NCBI GenBank assembly: GCA_947625935.1
Contig: CANQQE010000022.1
Span: 1 to 54,194 of the forward strand
DNA from: an uncultured Muribaculaceae bacterium
GTDB taxonomy: Bacteria; Bacteroidota; Bacteroidia; Bacteroidales; Muribaculaceae
Length of the DNA: 54,194 bases
Reading direction: 5' to 3'
Numbering within the stretch: the stretch's first letter is position 1; each line of letters begins with the position of its first letter. This document shows, piece after piece, positions 54,161 to 54,194 of the stretch. The position numbers were made by a program, and so were the translations under genes. The notes under the pieces were generated by a model. The model worked only from the letters and a program-made list of their open reading frames with translations, had not been told where the DNA came from and searched no databases.

Positions 54161-54194
54161 TAGACAAAATCTGAAGATTCAGGCTGCATTTGCC

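Overview
The window reads as chromosomal DNA of a Bacteroidales bacterium, probably a gut species; a Muribaculaceae-type genome is my guess, not shown by the sequence. The grounds are the Bacteroidota promoter form (TTTG, about 19-20 bases, TAnnTTTG) in front of several operons, the near absence of Shine-Dalgarno sequences, an ExbB-ExbD-ExbD-TonB operon, a complete Na+-pumping NADH:quinone oxidoreductase operon, an anaerobic ribonucleotide reductase and a two-subunit methylmalonyl-CoA mutase. Together these fit an anaerobe that builds a sodium gradient, makes propionate or succinate, and imports nutrients through TonB-dependent outer-membrane receptors. I saw no rRNA, tRNA or CRISPR array.

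Layout. 1-645: GC-rich imperfect repeats with conserved nested hairpins, no convincing gene. 657-3993 (minus): tonB, two exbD, exbB. 3994-4465: long intergenic region with divergent promoters. 4466-10852 (plus): nqrABCDEF and a small lipoprotein gene, closed by a terminator. 10947-16228 (minus): nucleoside phosphorylase, dprA, a thioesterase, nrdG and nrdD. 16464-19353 (minus): a phosphoethanolamine-transferase-like enzyme overlapping an Omp85-type outer-membrane barrel. 19480-26485 (minus): a surface-glycan locus with rfbF, rfbH, rfbG and a reductase/epimerase (CDP-3,6-dideoxyhexose synthesis), a family 2 glycosyltransferase and an asparagine-synthase-like protein. 26524-26708: a short segment bounded by inverted repeats and carrying the rfb promoter. 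26766-27665 (plus): a TupA-like gene interrupted by a stop codon. 27677-28879 (minus): a tyrosine recombinase. 29117-33118 (minus): mutB and mutA. 33256-37100 (minus): dnaG, a CPBP protease and trmN6. 37278-41358 (plus): engB, a 58-residue ORF, a RelA-type synthetase and a lipoprotein. 41315-42334 (minus): a serine hydrolase. 42454-54086 (plus): an unknown protein, metF, holB, an AddB-like nuclease, hemW, queA, a PepSY-like exported protein, nfo and a sugar transporter.

The most interesting region is 26.5-28.9 kb. The only good promoter for the dideoxysugar locus lies between two 13-base exact inverted repeats about 160 bases apart. A tyrosine recombinase gene lies about 1 kb away, and a second glycan-type gene (tupA-like) faces the other way. 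This is the architecture of a phase-variable promoter switch as known from Bacteroides capsule loci. Inverting the segment would turn the promoter from the rfb operon to the tupA-like gene. The other strong observation is the repeat array at the left edge, where hairpin arms change between copies yet mostly keep pairing.
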